From positions 320,283-384,282 of the forward strand of contig CAOKAC010000001.1 in the NCBI GenBank assembly GCA_948466345.1: DNA of 64,000 nt. The letters run 5' to 3'. This document shows positions 51,830 to 60,944 of this stretch, piece after piece (position 1 is the first letter of the stretch; every line of letters starts with the position of its first letter). A program made the translations under genes and the position numbers. A model generated the notes under the pieces. The model ran no database searches and was not told the DNA's origin. It saw nothing but the letters and a program-made list of their open reading frames with translations. The stretch comes from an uncultured Clostridia bacterium. GTDB lineage: Bacteria > Bacillota > Clostridia > Oscillospirales > CAG-272.

Positions 51830-53495
51830 CGCTGATAGACTCCTTTAACTTCGACAAAGCAATTTTCGTTTCAGCGGCTGTTTCTCCCAGTAGAGAAGCA
51901 ATCTCCTGCACGATACGCATCTGTTTGTCTACCACCCGGTCGGCAACCTCCACCGTCTGGCGGCTGATGCTTTCTTTCTTCTCCCTAGCGGTTTCTTCTT
52001 CCGTCACATCCCGCATGATACATACAAGCAACCTATATTCCTTATCGTATACAATGGTTTCTTCCACATATCTGTCGTATTCTGCCAGATATACCCGACG
52101 GTCTCGGATATTTCTGCCCTTTTGCAGTACTTCCACAAAGTCTTTCGGATCCAAAATTCGGATGACCCCATCTCCCAACACGTCGGCAGCACTGCGCAGA
52201 TTCATGATTTTCAAGGCCACCTTATTGATTTGCTGTACCTCTAACTTTTCATTGAGTACAATGATACCGTTCGGGGTGTTGCGGACAATGTTGTCGGAGA
52301 AGGTTTCTGCTTTATCCTTCAGATAAGGCAGACACATAGAAACCTCCGCCTTTCCCTGGTAGATAGCCACGGCCTTTTCCCGACAGGTATTGTACCCGCA
52401 GGAACCGCAGTTCAGCTCATCCGCCGGTGTATGTTTGCCCATCTGCCGGAGAATATCTCCAATTTCATTTTCAGAGGGCATCTGATTTTTACGGGGAATT
52501 GCGGCAAAGGTTTTCTGCAGGAAAGCAGCATCCGGCTGATCCACTGCAAAGTCTTTTTTACCGGCAAAGCGAGACACCGCCATATAGTCCTGTACCGGTG
52601 AGCGGTGGAATTTCTCCATAACCGGTCCACCTACACAGCTACCCACACAGGCGGACATCTCAATAAAGCAATGATGAATCTTTCCTTCTGCAATATCTCG
52701 CAAGGCTGCTATACAGTTTTCCACACCATCAATAGCCATATAGGAATATGCAGGATTATCCTGCAGCATCGTTTTCAAAATGCCGCCGGTTGTGGGGAAA
52801 AAACGGGCAAGACTGTTTTCGTCTGCGTCCATTTCCCGGCGCAGCTCAATATTTTCCTCCCGCAGCCATCGGGTAAGCTCATCAAAGGTAAGCACTGCGT
52901 CTGCAATTCCCTCGTAAAAGGCTGCTTCATCTTTCTTTGCGACACAGGGGCCGATGAAAACCGTCTTGGCGTTTGGATGCCGACGCTTAATATCCTGACA
53001 GTGCGCCTGCATGGGGGAGAGGATATCTGCCAGATAAGGAAGCTGTGCGGGAAAATACTTTTGAATCAGCAGGTTGATAGAATGACAGCAGGAAGAAATA
53101 ATCACATCCCGCTGCTGTTCATTTATCATATGCTCATATTCGTTTTTTACGATAGTAGCGCCGACGGCGGTTTCTTCTGCATCATAAAAGCCCAGCTGCT
53201 TCAGAGCGTCACGCATAGCGCCGATGCCCACTCCTTCATAATTGGCTACAAAGGAAGGCGCAAGACTGACAATTACCGGATCGCCGCTTTGCAGTAATAC
53301 CCGCACCTTTTCCGTTTCATCCACGATTTGTTTGGCATCCTGGGGACATACTACAAAGCAATGTCCGCACAAAATGCATTCATTGCCGATAATATACGCC
53401 TGGTTTCCGGAAAAGCGAATCGATTTTACCGGACAGTGGCGGATACACTTATAACAGTTTTTACAGTTGGATTTTTTTAAGGTAAGGCAATCCAT
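51822..53495 (-). CDS. Sensory [FeFe] hydrogenase with PAS domain (HydS type)
   Basis: A 557-residue protein. Two 4Fe-4S motifs open it (CKNCYKCIRHCP, CILCGHCFVVCP). An H-cluster domain follows with loops SSCCHSIN, IGPCVAKKDE and MSACVGSCVGG. At about 375 there is a further CGSCGYNTC cluster motif. A PAS domain (about 410-510, NTPNGIIVLNEKLEVQQINKVAL) and a C-terminal helix complete it. There is no catalytic kinase domain. This is the group C architecture believed to sense H2 or redox rather than turn it over quickly. Changed cysteine surroundings support a sensor role. Confidence 0.9.
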   Translation of the reverse strand: MDCLTLKKSNCKNCYKCIRHCPVKSIRFSGNQAYIIGNECILCGHCFVVCPQDAKQIVDETEKVRVLLQSGDPVIVSLAPSFVANYEGVGIGAMRDALKQLGFYDAEETAVGATIVKNEYEHMINEQQRDVIISSCCHSINLLIQKYFPAQLPYLADILSPMQAHCQDIKRRHPNAKTVFIGPCVAKKDEAAFYEGIADAVLTFDELTRWLREENIELRREMDADENSLARFFPTTGGILKTMLQDNPAYSYMAIDGVENCIAALRDIAEGKIHHCFIEMSACVGSCVGGPVMEKFHRSPVQDYMAVSRFAGKKDFAVDQPDAAFLQKTFAAIPRKNQMPSENEIGDILRQMGKHTPADELNCGSCGYNTCREKAVAIYQGKAEVSMCLPYLKDKAETFSDNIVRNTPNGIIVLNEKLEVQQINKVALKIMNLRSAADVLGDGVIRILDPKDFVEVLQKGRNIRDRRVYLAEYDRYVEETIVYDKEYRLLVCIMRDVTEEETAREKKESISRQTVEVADRVVDKQMRIVQEIASLLGETAAETKIALSKLKESISDE

Positions 53496-53498
53496 AGA

Positions 53499-53759
53499 TC
53501 AGTTCCTTTCTGCAGAGAGAGGACGAAGCACATTCTCTGCAAAGAATGCTTGGAAGTTTTCTTTCGTAATCCCGGTGTGTACAGTATCGTCAATTACGAC
53601 GGTGACTCCTTCCCGGTTGCACTTACCGGTGCAGAAGCTTCCGGCAAGGGTGACGTCGGCATCCAGTCCATGCTCTGCCACAGCGGCTTCAAACAGCGCC
53701 ACAATATCCTGTGAGCCCTTCAGATAGCAGGAGGAGCCTACGCAGATTTGTATAATCAT
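53499..53759 (-). CDS. Thioredoxin-like [2Fe-2S] ferredoxin (NuoE-like), copy 2
   Basis: An 86-residue protein with CVGSSCYLKGS at the N-terminus and GSFCTGKC at about residue 42, the four-cysteine [2Fe-2S] pattern of the NuoE/24-kDa fold. It resembles the protein at 53824. Begins 24 bp after a perfect palindrome; HydS starts 3 bp after it ends. Likely electron carrier or subunit for the hydrogenase proteins. Confidence 0.88.
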   Translation of the reverse strand: MIIQICVGSSCYLKGSQDIVALFEAAVAEHGLDADVTLAGSFCTGKCNREGVTVVIDDTVHTGITKENFQAFFAENVLRPLSAERN

Positions 53760-53783
53760 ATGTATAACCTCTCTTGGATGGAT

Positions 53784-53811
53784 TACCAGGCGCCCCTAGG
53801 GGCGCCTGGTA
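53784..53811. repeat. Perfect 28-bp palindrome inside the redox operon
   Basis: TACCAGGCGCCCCT followed directly by its reverse complement, between the two ferredoxin genes. It is GC-rich and lacks a U-tract on the minus strand. Could be an mRNA-stabilising or processing hairpin, a partial attenuator, or an operator. Confidence 0.75.
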
Positions 53812-53823
53812 TGATAGACATAT

Positions 53824-54063
53824 TTACGCCTTTGCGGCTACATTTTCCAGGAAAAACGCTTTTACCGTATCAGGAGTTACGGAAAAGAATGCATCGTCTA
53901 CAGTGACGCAGACGCCCTCCTGACATTTTCCCATGCAAAAGGTACCTGCAAGCTCTACTTTATCGCCAAGATCATGCTCGTGAATGAGATACTGCAGCTG
54001 CTCCACCACCTGGCGGGATCCTTTGATGTGGCAGGATGAACCAATACAAACTGTAATTTTCAT
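53824..54063 (-). CDS. Thioredoxin-like [2Fe-2S] ferredoxin (NuoE-like), copy 1
   Basis: A 79-residue paralogue of the downstream protein: CIGSSCHIKGS, then GTFCMGKCQEGVC with four cysteines. Typical of stand-alone NuoE-like domains encoded with [FeFe] hydrogenases, where they pass electrons between NAD(P)H-linked flavoproteins and the hydrogenase. No flavoprotein partner is in the window. Confidence 0.88.
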   Translation of the reverse strand: MKITVCIGSSCHIKGSRQVVEQLQYLIHEHDLGDKVELAGTFCMGKCQEGVCVTVDDAFFSVTPDTVKAFFLENVAAKA

Positions 54064-54083
54064 AACTGATACCCTCCAGTCCT

Positions 54084-54833
54084 TTATTCGTAATCTACTA
54101 CATTGATCCAGGAATACAAGAATTCCCGTTCGTTTTCGTTAGCCTTTACCAATTGAGAAGCCGCCACAATCGGCATCCATTTCTGTACGTACTGCTTTGC
54201 TGTATTGCTCTTTTCACAGAACAGCTCCAGATATCTGTCCGCTCCGGCAATATCACCTGCAAGCCAGAAGAGCAAATAGGTTCTTGCCACATCTGCAGAA
54301 GCGTTTCCCTGAGTTGCATGCGACCAGTCCAGAATATAGGGCATGCCGTCCTCCCCAATAATGATATTGGACGGATTGAAATCTCCATGGCATACCTTGT
54401 TATGCTTCGGCATTGCCTCCAGTCGCGTGTGCAGATCGTAACGTACTGTGGCCGAAAGCTCTGTCTGGCTGATTTTTCGATTCATCTTATCCTTAAGCTT
54501 GCCCAGCATCGGACAAGTTTTGCTATGCATTTCCAATTGCAAGCCTACAAACAGATTCAGATACTGTTCCTTTTCTTTGGGGTTTTCCTGCATATGCTGT
54601 GCCAGCGTTTTTCCCTTGATATATTCGGAAACAATGGCCCATTTCCCTTCCACCATACTAACTTCCAAAATCTTTGGAATGTTCAGTCCTGTCTCCTCAA
54701 TCCGTGCCTGGTTCAATGCCTCGTTCAGCACGTCCGCCTTGGAATAGTCCTCCTGAAACACCTTCAGACAGCGCTCTCCATCCCTATAGATGGTTTTGTT
54801 ATTTCTGACAGCGATCATGCGATCCAAGTTCAT
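54084..54833 (-). CDS. APH-fold phosphotransferase in the redox operon
   Basis: A 249-residue kinase-like protein of the aminoglycoside phosphotransferase/choline kinase fold. There is a nucleotide-binding Lys segment (CLKVFQED) and hinge VSEYIKGKTLAQHM. The catalytic loop is CHGDFNPSNIII (about residue 160), the metal-binding ILDWSHA follows (about 178), then the helical tail. Start at 54833; TTG alternatives lie upstream. It lies between adhE and the ferredoxin genes and likely shares their mRNA. The substrate could be a small molecule or a protein. Pairing with a PP2C gene makes protein or cofactor phosphorylation worth testing. Confidence 0.82.
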   Translation of the reverse strand: MNLDRMIAVRNNKTIYRDGERCLKVFQEDYSKADVLNEALNQARIEETGLNIPKILEVSMVEGKWAIVSEYIKGKTLAQHMQENPKEKEQYLNLFVGLQLEMHSKTCPMLGKLKDKMNRKISQTELSATVRYDLHTRLEAMPKHNKVCHGDFNPSNIIIGEDGMPYILDWSHATQGNASADVARTYLLFWLAGDIAGADRYLELFCEKSNTAKQYVQKWMPIVAASQLVKANENEREFLYSWINVVDYE

Positions 54834-54853
54834 AGCAACACCCAACCTTTCTT

Positions 54854-57469
54854 TTACAGTACAGTATGTTGACCAAAATAAGCATTGAGATACATCTGAC
54901 GAAGTTCAGCCATGAGAGGATATCTGGGATTGGCACCAGTGCACTGGTCGTCAAAGGCCTGCTCAACCATGTCGTCCAAACGGGCCATGAAGTCCTCCTC
55001 GTCCGGCACATAGTCCCGAATCGTCTTCTTGATTCCTACCCGCTCCTTCAGTTCGTCAATAGCTGCAATCAGTCTCTCCAGCTTCTCTGTGTCCGTCTTG
55101 CCTCCCAATCCCAATGCGTCCGCAATCTCTGCATACCGCGCCAGCGTATGCGGATGGTCATACTGGGAGAAGGTTCCCATCTTCACCGGACTCTCCGATG
55201 CATTGAATCGAATGACCTCATCAATCATCAATGCGTTTGCCACACCATGCGGCAGATGATGGAATGCCCCCAGCTTGTGCGCCATAGAGTGGCAGATCCC
55301 AAGGAATGCATTTGCAAACGCCATACCTGCCATCGTTGCTGCGTTGGCCATCTTCTCTCTTGCCACCGCATCCGTCTGTCCGTTGTCATATGCTCTGGGC
55401 AGATATTCGAATATGGTCTTCAATGCCTGCAACGCCAACCCATCTGTATAGTCTGTCGCCAGCATAGCCGCGTATGCTTCCACTGCGTGGGTTACCGCAT
55501 CAATTCCCGATGCTGCCGTCAACCCCTTTGGTGCCGACATGTGCAAATCTGCATCAATGATCGCCATGTTCGGCATCAGCTCATAGTCTGCAAGGGGATA
55601 TTTTACCCCTGTGTTCTCATCTGTGATGACTGCGAAGGGCGTTACCTCCGATCCTGTTCCTGCCGATGTGGGAATTGCGATAAAGTATGCCTTCTCTCCC
55701 ATCTTCGGGAAGGTGTATACACGTTTGCGGATATCGATAAACCGCATCGCCATATCCATGAAGTCTGCTTCAGGATGCTCATACAGCACCCACATAATCT
55801 TTGCCGCATCCATTGCAGATCCGCCTCCCAAGGCGATGATCGTATCCGGCTGGAATGCACACATCTGCTCTGCTCCGCGTTTTGCACATCCGAGAGTCGG
55901 ATCCGGTTCCACATCAAAGAAGGTGGTGTGCTGGATTCCCATTTCGTCCAGCTTATCCGTGATGGCTTTTGTATACCCGTTCTTATACAGGAAGTTATCC
56001 GTTACGATAAATGCCTTCTTTTTGCCCATCACCGCTTTCAACTCATCCAGTGCAACGGGCAGGCAGCCCTTCTTCATATATACCTTCCCCGGCGCCCGGA
56101 ACCACAACATGTTTTCCCTTCTTTCTGCAACAGTCTTGATATTGATCAGGTGTTTTACCCCTACGTTTTCCGATACGGAGTTGCCTCCCCAGGATCCGCA
56201 GCCCAGTGTCAGGGACGGCGCCAGCTTAAAGTTATACAAATCTCCTATACCGCCGTGGGAGGAGGGGGTGTTTACAAGGATTCGACAGGTTTTCATCCGC
56301 GCTGCGAACTCATCCAGCTTTGCCTGTTCGGTAGATGCATTCAGATAGATTGAAGAAGTATGGCCATATCCTCCGTCTGCAATCAGCTGTTCCGCCTTTG
56401 CAAAAGCGTCCTGGATATTCTTGGCTTTGTACATTGCCAGTACGGGAGATAGTTTTTCATGGGCAAACTCTTCGCTGATATCTACGCTTTCCACTTCTCC
56501 GATGAGAATTTTTGTTTTTTCCGGCACATCCACACCTGCCAGACTGGCGATGGTATGGGCAGACTGGCCTACGATTTTCGCGTTCAATGCTCCGTTGATG
56601 ATAATGGTCTTCCGTACCTTTTCTGTCTCTTCAGCAGAAAGGAAATAGCAGCCTCTGTCTGCAAATTCCTTTTTCACTGCTTTATACACCTTATCCAGCA
56701 CGATTACAGACTGTTCAGATGCACAGATCATACCGTTGTCAAAGGTTTTGGAGTGGATGATGGAGTTCACCGCCAGCAGAATATCGGCGGTATCATCGAT
56801 AATTGCCGGGGTATTTCCTGCGCCTACACCTACTGCCGGTTTTCCGCTGGAGTATGCGGCTTTTACCATTCCCGGGCCTCCTGTTGCCAGGATGATATCC
56901 GCTTCCTTCATAATCAGGTTCGTCATATCCAGGCTTGGCACATCAATCCAGCTGATAATTTCTTCCGGCGCTCCGGCTGCCACTGCTGCTTCCAATACAA
57001 TTTTGGCTGCTGCTATGGTGCATTCCTTTGCACGGGGGTGGGGGCTAATGATGATACCGTTACGGGTTTTCAGCGCCAGCAGGCACTTAAAGATTGCTGT
57101 TGACGTTGGGTTAGTGGTAGGGATTACCGCTGCCACTACTCCGATGGGTTCTGCGATCTTCTGGATCCCGTATGCTTTGTCTTCCTCGATTACCCCGCAT
57201 GTCTTCGTATTTTTATATGCGTTATATATGTATTCCGATGCGTAGTTATTTTTGATTACCTTATCTTCCACTACGCCCATTCCTGTTTCTTCCACTGCCA
57301 TTTTTGCCAGCGGTATTCTCTGCTTGTTTGCCGCCGATGCTGCTGCGAAGAAGATTTTATCTACTTCCTCCTGGCTATACTTTGCGTATGCTGCCTGCGC
57401 CGCTCTTACTCTTCCCAGCGCCTCTTCCAGGCTCTCCACATTCTCCACTTTCTTTCTTTGCTTTTCCAT
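54854..57469 (-). CDS. adhE: Bifunctional acetaldehyde-CoA/alcohol dehydrogenase
   Basis: An 871-residue AdhE. The N-terminal half is a CoA-acylating aldehyde dehydrogenase (catalytic Cys in DNGMICASEQS, about residue 250). The C-terminal half is an iron-dependent alcohol dehydrogenase (GGGSAMDAAKIM, about 550; metal ligands in the HAVEAYAA and ICHSMAHKLGAFHHLPHG regions). It reduces acetyl-CoA to ethanol using two NADH and forms spirosomes. 25 bp after rex, so the operon is autoregulated by NADH/NAD+ through Rex. Confidence 0.97.
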   Translation of the reverse strand: MEKQRKKVENVESLEEALGRVRAAQAAYAKYSQEEVDKIFFAAASAANKQRIPLAKMAVEETGMGVVEDKVIKNNYASEYIYNAYKNTKTCGVIEEDKAYGIQKIAEPIGVVAAVIPTTNPTSTAIFKCLLALKTRNGIIISPHPRAKECTIAAAKIVLEAAVAAGAPEEIISWIDVPSLDMTNLIMKEADIILATGGPGMVKAAYSSGKPAVGVGAGNTPAIIDDTADILLAVNSIIHSKTFDNGMICASEQSVIVLDKVYKAVKKEFADRGCYFLSAEETEKVRKTIIINGALNAKIVGQSAHTIASLAGVDVPEKTKILIGEVESVDISEEFAHEKLSPVLAMYKAKNIQDAFAKAEQLIADGGYGHTSSIYLNASTEQAKLDEFAARMKTCRILVNTPSSHGGIGDLYNFKLAPSLTLGCGSWGGNSVSENVGVKHLINIKTVAERRENMLWFRAPGKVYMKKGCLPVALDELKAVMGKKKAFIVTDNFLYKNGYTKAITDKLDEMGIQHTTFFDVEPDPTLGCAKRGAEQMCAFQPDTIIALGGGSAMDAAKIMWVLYEHPEADFMDMAMRFIDIRKRVYTFPKMGEKAYFIAIPTSAGTGSEVTPFAVITDENTGVKYPLADYELMPNMAIIDADLHMSAPKGLTAASGIDAVTHAVEAYAAMLATDYTDGLALQALKTIFEYLPRAYDNGQTDAVAREKMANAATMAGMAFANAFLGICHSMAHKLGAFHHLPHGVANALMIDEVIRFNASESPVKMGTFSQYDHPHTLARYAEIADALGLGGKTDTEKLERLIAAIDELKERVGIKKTIRDYVPDEEDFMARLDDMVEQAFDDQCTGANPRYPLMAELRQMYLNAYFGQHTVL

Positions 57470-57494
57470 TTATTTCCCTCCTAATGTTTACTGC

Positions 57495-58109
57495 TTATTT
57501 TATTTGTATTTTTAAGTGCGCCAATGCCAATCCCATGTTCTCATATTCTATTTGGACTTCTTCCGGCACTGTAAGGCTGCAGGGTGCAAAGCTCCAGATT
57601 CCTCGTATGCGGTTTTCTACCAAACGGCTGCATACATTTTGCGCTTCCCCTGCGGGCACGGCAATAATCCCAATCTGTACCGCATGGGTCTTACAGAACT
57701 CCTCCAATCCGTCCATTGGCAGAATCCGTTTGCCCATTTCGCTTTTTTCTTCCGCTTCTACTGCACGGTCAAAGGCGGCCAAAATTTCTAATCCATATCC
57801 TGCAAATCCGCTGTAGTCCAGCAGTGCTCGGCCCAGTTTCCCCGCGCCAACAATTACAGCACCGCCGTTTTTACAACTGAGATAGGTTTCCAGACTGTCG
57901 GCAAGTTCTGCGGCATTGTAACCGATTTTTGGCTTGCCTGCGCCGCTGACGCAGCTCAGGTCCTTACGAACCTGTACCTCTCCCAGTCCAAGCTCCTTAG
58001 CAATGGTGGTAGCGGAAATATTTTGGACTCCCGGTGGCAAAGTTTTCAAATACTGCAAGTAAGACGGAATCCTTCCAAGGGTAGCCCGGGATATTTCACG
58101 GTTTTGCAA
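57495..58109 (-). CDS. rex: Redox-sensing repressor Rex
   Basis: A 204-residue protein. The N-terminal winged helix is ISRATLGRIPSYLQYL...ISATTIAKELGLGEVQVRKDLS. The Rossmann NAD(H) domain contains AVIVGAGKLGRALLDYSGF (about 85), and the domain-swapped C-terminal helix follows. Rex leaves DNA when NADH is high. The start is a TTG at 58109 with GGGAGG upstream. It heads the adhE/hydrogenase operon. A possible half-site (TTTGTGAAAT) and an inverted repeat lie near its promoter. Confidence 0.93.
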   Translation of the reverse strand: MQNREISRATLGRIPSYLQYLKTLPPGVQNISATTIAKELGLGEVQVRKDLSCVSGAGKPKIGYNAAELADSLETYLSCKNGGAVIVGAGKLGRALLDYSGFAGYGLEILAAFDRAVEAEEKSEMGKRILPMDGLEEFCKTHAVQIGIIAVPAGEAQNVCSRLVENRIRGIWSFAPCSLTVPEEVQIEYENMGLALAHLKIQIK

Positions 58110-58153
58110 AACGACGCCTCCCTTCCACTGCTGTGTTTCCCTTGCACTGCAAT

Positions 58154-58182
58154 ATTCTAACAAAATTCGCGCGCTTTGTGAA
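58154..58182 (-). promoter_or_regulatory. Promoter of the rex-adhE-hyd operon
   Basis: Minus-strand TTCACA and TAGAAT with a 17-bp spacer. The -35 lies in TTTCACAAAG, which resembles half of a Rex operator, so repression by Rex at this site is plausible. Confidence 0.65.
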
Positions 58183-58192
58183 ATGCCTCTTT

Positions 58193-58223
58193 GTTATATC
58201 GGTATTATCTTTATCGATATAAC
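58193..58223. promoter_or_regulatory. 9-bp inverted repeat upstream of the rex promoter
   Basis: GTTATATCG and CGATATAAC with a 13-bp spacer, just upstream of the -35. A candidate site for an activator or a second repressor. It does not match the Rex consensus I know. Confidence 0.5.
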
Positions 58224-58278
58224 CCATGTTGAATGGAATCTTCTGTATTATTAGGGAGCAATAGCAGTAGGGAGAGAT

Positions 58279-58307
58279 AGAAAAAAGCCCCCATAGGGGC
58301 TTTTTAT
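58279..58307. terminator. Terminator after the LysR gene
   Basis: AAAAAAGCCCC-CATA-GGGGCTTTTT; overlaps the last codons of the leftward LysR gene and separates it from the rex promoter region. Confidence 0.85.
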
Positions 58308-59230
58308 GCAAATACATTTCGTTTTGCCTTGCATAATTCGGAGATAAACAAATTGTCCAATTCAGACAAGGTATATTCCTTTTTATGAATCAACACATCT
58401 TTGTACACACGCTGGTTCTCGCTGCAATCCAGCTGCACCAGTCCGTATCGCTCCAGCAGTTCCTTTGGAACCGGCGACACCCACATAAATGTGTCCGGGT
58501 TTTGTGTGAGCAATTCAAACTGGCTGGCCCGCTCAAATACACAGATCCGCCGGCGAATATTGTCCGGCAGTTCTTCTTTTTTCACCTCTGCCAGAGGAAG
58601 CGACGGGACAAACGGATCCCCATGGGCGATTTCTATATAGCTTTCCAAATCATCATAGGTAATACTTCCTTTTCCGGCAAGGGGACTTTCCCTGCTTGCC
58701 ACCAGCACATAGCGGAACTCCGTAATCATTTCGCATACAAGCCCTTTTTCGTCTATCATGGCCTTATAATATTTGTCGTAGGCTTCTGCATACCGAACGA
58801 TTCCCAGCTTATAATCCTCTTGCAAAATATTCTTAATCGCCCGCATGGAATTGGTTTCTTTATAAAAGAGCTCCACTTCTGCATCATCGCCCAAAAGTCT
58901 GGAAAATTTAGCAAAGGCGTCGGCCACATAGCTGGCACGTGGGGCGGAAATGGAAAAACGCTTTTTGCGCACCGCATCCTTTTGAAACATCCCCTTCACT
59001 TCGTCAACCTGCTTCAGAATGTTTTTGGCCAGACGAATGAATACTTCTCCGTCCGGTGTAAGAAACATCCCTTTGGAGGAACGGTCAAAAATAGCTACAC
59101 CCAGCGAAGTTTCCAATTCCTTTACGGCGCGGCTCAAATTCGGTTGTCCCACATAAAGTCTTTCCGCAGCTTTATTGATGGAACCAACCTCCGCAATTTC
59201 CACGGCATATTTCATATGTAGTAAGTTCAT
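58304..59230 (-). CDS. LysR-family transcriptional regulator
   Basis: A 308-residue LTTR. Residues 1-60 are the winged helix (MKYAVEIAEVGSINKAAERLYVGQPNLSRAVKELE in parts). About 90-300 is the periplasmic-binding-like effector domain. Start at 59230 with GGGAGG in front; the longer open frame has no ribosome site. Divergent from the sodium symporter gene at 59480, the usual arrangement for a regulator and its target. Effector unknown, perhaps an amino acid carried by the symporter. Confidence 0.9.
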   Translation of the reverse strand: MNLLHMKYAVEIAEVGSINKAAERLYVGQPNLSRAVKELETSLGVAIFDRSSKGMFLTPDGEVFIRLAKNILKQVDEVKGMFQKDAVRKKRFSISAPRASYVADAFAKFSRLLGDDAEVELFYKETNSMRAIKNILQEDYKLGIVRYAEAYDKYYKAMIDEKGLVCEMITEFRYVLVASRESPLAGKGSITYDDLESYIEIAHGDPFVPSLPLAEVKKEELPDNIRRRICVFERASQFELLTQNPDTFMWVSPVPKELLERYGLVQLDCSENQRVYKDVLIHKKEYTLSELDNLFISELCKAKRNVFA

Positions 59231-59297
59231 GAACGCCTCCCGGTATGTACGTATACGTGTATATTGTATCATAGAAAGAACAGAAAATCTACTATTA

Positions 59298-59334
59298 TTT
59301 TGCCATGCAGCATACAAAATGCTGCATGGCAAAA
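59298..59334. repeat. 16-bp perfect inverted repeat between lysR and the symporter
   Basis: TTTTGCCATGCAGCAT, loop ACAAA, then its exact reverse complement. No U-tract on either side, so it is not a standard terminator. Could be an operator, a cruciform, or a remnant of a small palindromic repeat element. Confidence 0.7.
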
Positions 59335-59479
59335 GCGACTCCATTCTACATATTATTTCAGTAAGATTGTAACAAAAGGTTGTGTTTTTGACGAATATGT
59401 GTATAATAAAATATGAATTATTTTGGGCGGTCCACCGGCTGGAACTGCTTTTATAAAACATATAGGGAGGTTACGACCT

Positions 59480-60838
59480 GTGGAACACAAAAGAAGTTCC
59501 TTTTCGGGAAAAATTGGATTTGTTCTGGCAGCGGCTGGTTCCGCTGTCGGGCTTGGAAACATTTGGCGGTTTCCGTATCTGGCAGCCAAGTATGGCGGTG
59601 GAATTTTTTTGCTTGTATATATTTTGCTGGCAACTACCTTTGGATTTTCTCTTATGCTTGCCGAAATTGCTCTGGGAAGAAAAACACGGCTCAGCGCCAT
59701 CGGTGCGTTTCAATCTCTGCATAAGCGGTTTTCCTTTTTGGGATATATTGCCTCTGCGGTTCCCATGATCATTTTGCCCTATTACTCTGTAATCGGGGGA
59801 TGGGTGATGAAATATCTTGCCGGATTTGTTACCGGTCAAGGCGCTGCTATGGCGAACGACGCTTATTTCGGAGCTTATATTGGCAAAACTGCGGAGCCTA
59901 TCGTTTGGTTTTTGCTGTTTATGGGAATTACGGCAATTATCGTTTTGTTCGGTGTTGAAAAAGGCATTGAAAAAGTCAGCAAAATCATGATGCCTGTGCT
60001 CATCACGCTGATTCTCGGCATCAGTATTTATACCATCTGCACCATGGACGGTGCTATAGATGGGGTCATATATTACTTACGGCCTGATTTCTCTAAATTC
60101 TCCATTATGACAGTAGTGGCCGCTATGGGACAGCTGTTTTATTCCATGTCTCTGGCCATGGGAATCATGATTACCTTTGGATCCTATATGAAAAAGGACA
60201 TTCGGGTAGAAAAATCTGCAAGACAGATTGAACTGTTCGATACAGGCGTAGCATTTCTTGCGGGACTGATGATCATTCCGGCGGTGTTTGCTTTCTCAGG
60301 GGGAGACGAAGCCGCTCTGAGTCAAGGACCCGGACTGATGTTTGTAACGCTGCCTAAGGTTTTTGAATCTATGCCCGGCGGCGCTTTTATTGGTACGGCA
60401 TTTTTCCTGATGGTTTTATTTGCAGCGCTGACCTCCGCTATTTCCCTTATGGAAACCATCGTTTCCATTTTCCGGGATAAGCTTGGAATCGGGCGGCGTC
60501 CTGCATGCTTGCTGGTTTTTGGAATCTGCGTGGCTCTAGGACTTTTATCCTGCCTCGGATACAGTGCGTGGAGCACCGTCCAAATCATCGGTATGCAGTT
60601 CCTGGATCTTTTCGATTTCCTGAGCAACAGCGTAATTATGCCGTTGGTAGCCTTTGCGACCTGTCTCTTTGTAGGCTACTTCTTAAAGCCTAAAACTTTG
60701 ATTGCAGAAATGGAACAAAGCGGCCCCTTCAAAAGGAAAACGCTTTTTACCGTTATGATCAAATATATTGCACCGATATTTACACTTTTGATCCTTTTAT
60801 CTTCTATACTGGATGTGTTTGGTATCATCCGTATTTAA
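59480..60838 (+). CDS. Neurotransmitter:sodium symporter family amino-acid transporter
   Basis: A 452-residue polytopic protein. TM1 carries the NSS signature [22 protein letters not shown] with unwound-helix glycines for Na+ and substrate. TM3 and TM6 regions ([12 protein letters not shown]...; [18 protein letters not shown]) follow. It looks like bacterial TnaT/MhsT-type carriers that import hydrophobic or aromatic amino acids with Na+. The start is a GTG at 59480 behind AGGGAGG. Divergent LysR regulator upstream. Confidence 0.92.
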   Translation: MEHKRSSFSGKIGFVLAAAGSAVGLGNIWRFPYLAAKYGGGIFLLVYILLATTFGFSLMLAEIALGRKTRLSAIGAFQSLHKRFSFLGYIASAVPMIILPYYSVIGGWVMKYLAGFVTGQGAAMANDAYFGAYIGKTAEPIVWFLLFMGITAIIVLFGVEKGIEKVSKIMMPVLITLILGISIYTICTMDGAIDGVIYYLRPDFSKFSIMTVVAAMGQLFYSMSLAMGIMITFGSYMKKDIRVEKSARQIELFDTGVAFLAGLMIIPAVFAFSGGDEAALSQGPGLMFVTLPKVFESMPGGAFIGTAFFLMVLFAALTSAISLMETIVSIFRDKLGIGRRPACLLVFGICVALGLLSCLGYSAWSTVQIIGMQFLDLFDFLSNSVIMPLVAFATCLFVGYFLKPKTLIAEMEQSGPFKRKTLFTVMIKYIAPIFTLLILLSSILDVFGIIRI

Positions 60839-60854
60839 AGTCGCACAGGATTTT

Positions 60855-60894
60855 GGGAGCGCATGGTTTTTCCAGGCGCTCCCTCTTTCTTTTT
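60855..60894 (+). terminator. Terminator after the symporter gene
   Basis: GGGAGCGC pairs with GCGCTCCC around a 13-nt loop, followed by TCTTTCTTTTT. Confidence 0.85.
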
Positions 60895-60944
60895 ATAAAA
60901 AAGCGTGGTATACTAAATTTATCAAATGCAAGGGGGTAGACCCT

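Noticed and set aside
54866..56353. 495-codon frame opposite adhE
   Set aside because: Antisense shadow of a fully recognisable AdhE; Cys/His/Arg-rich composition typical of reverse frames.
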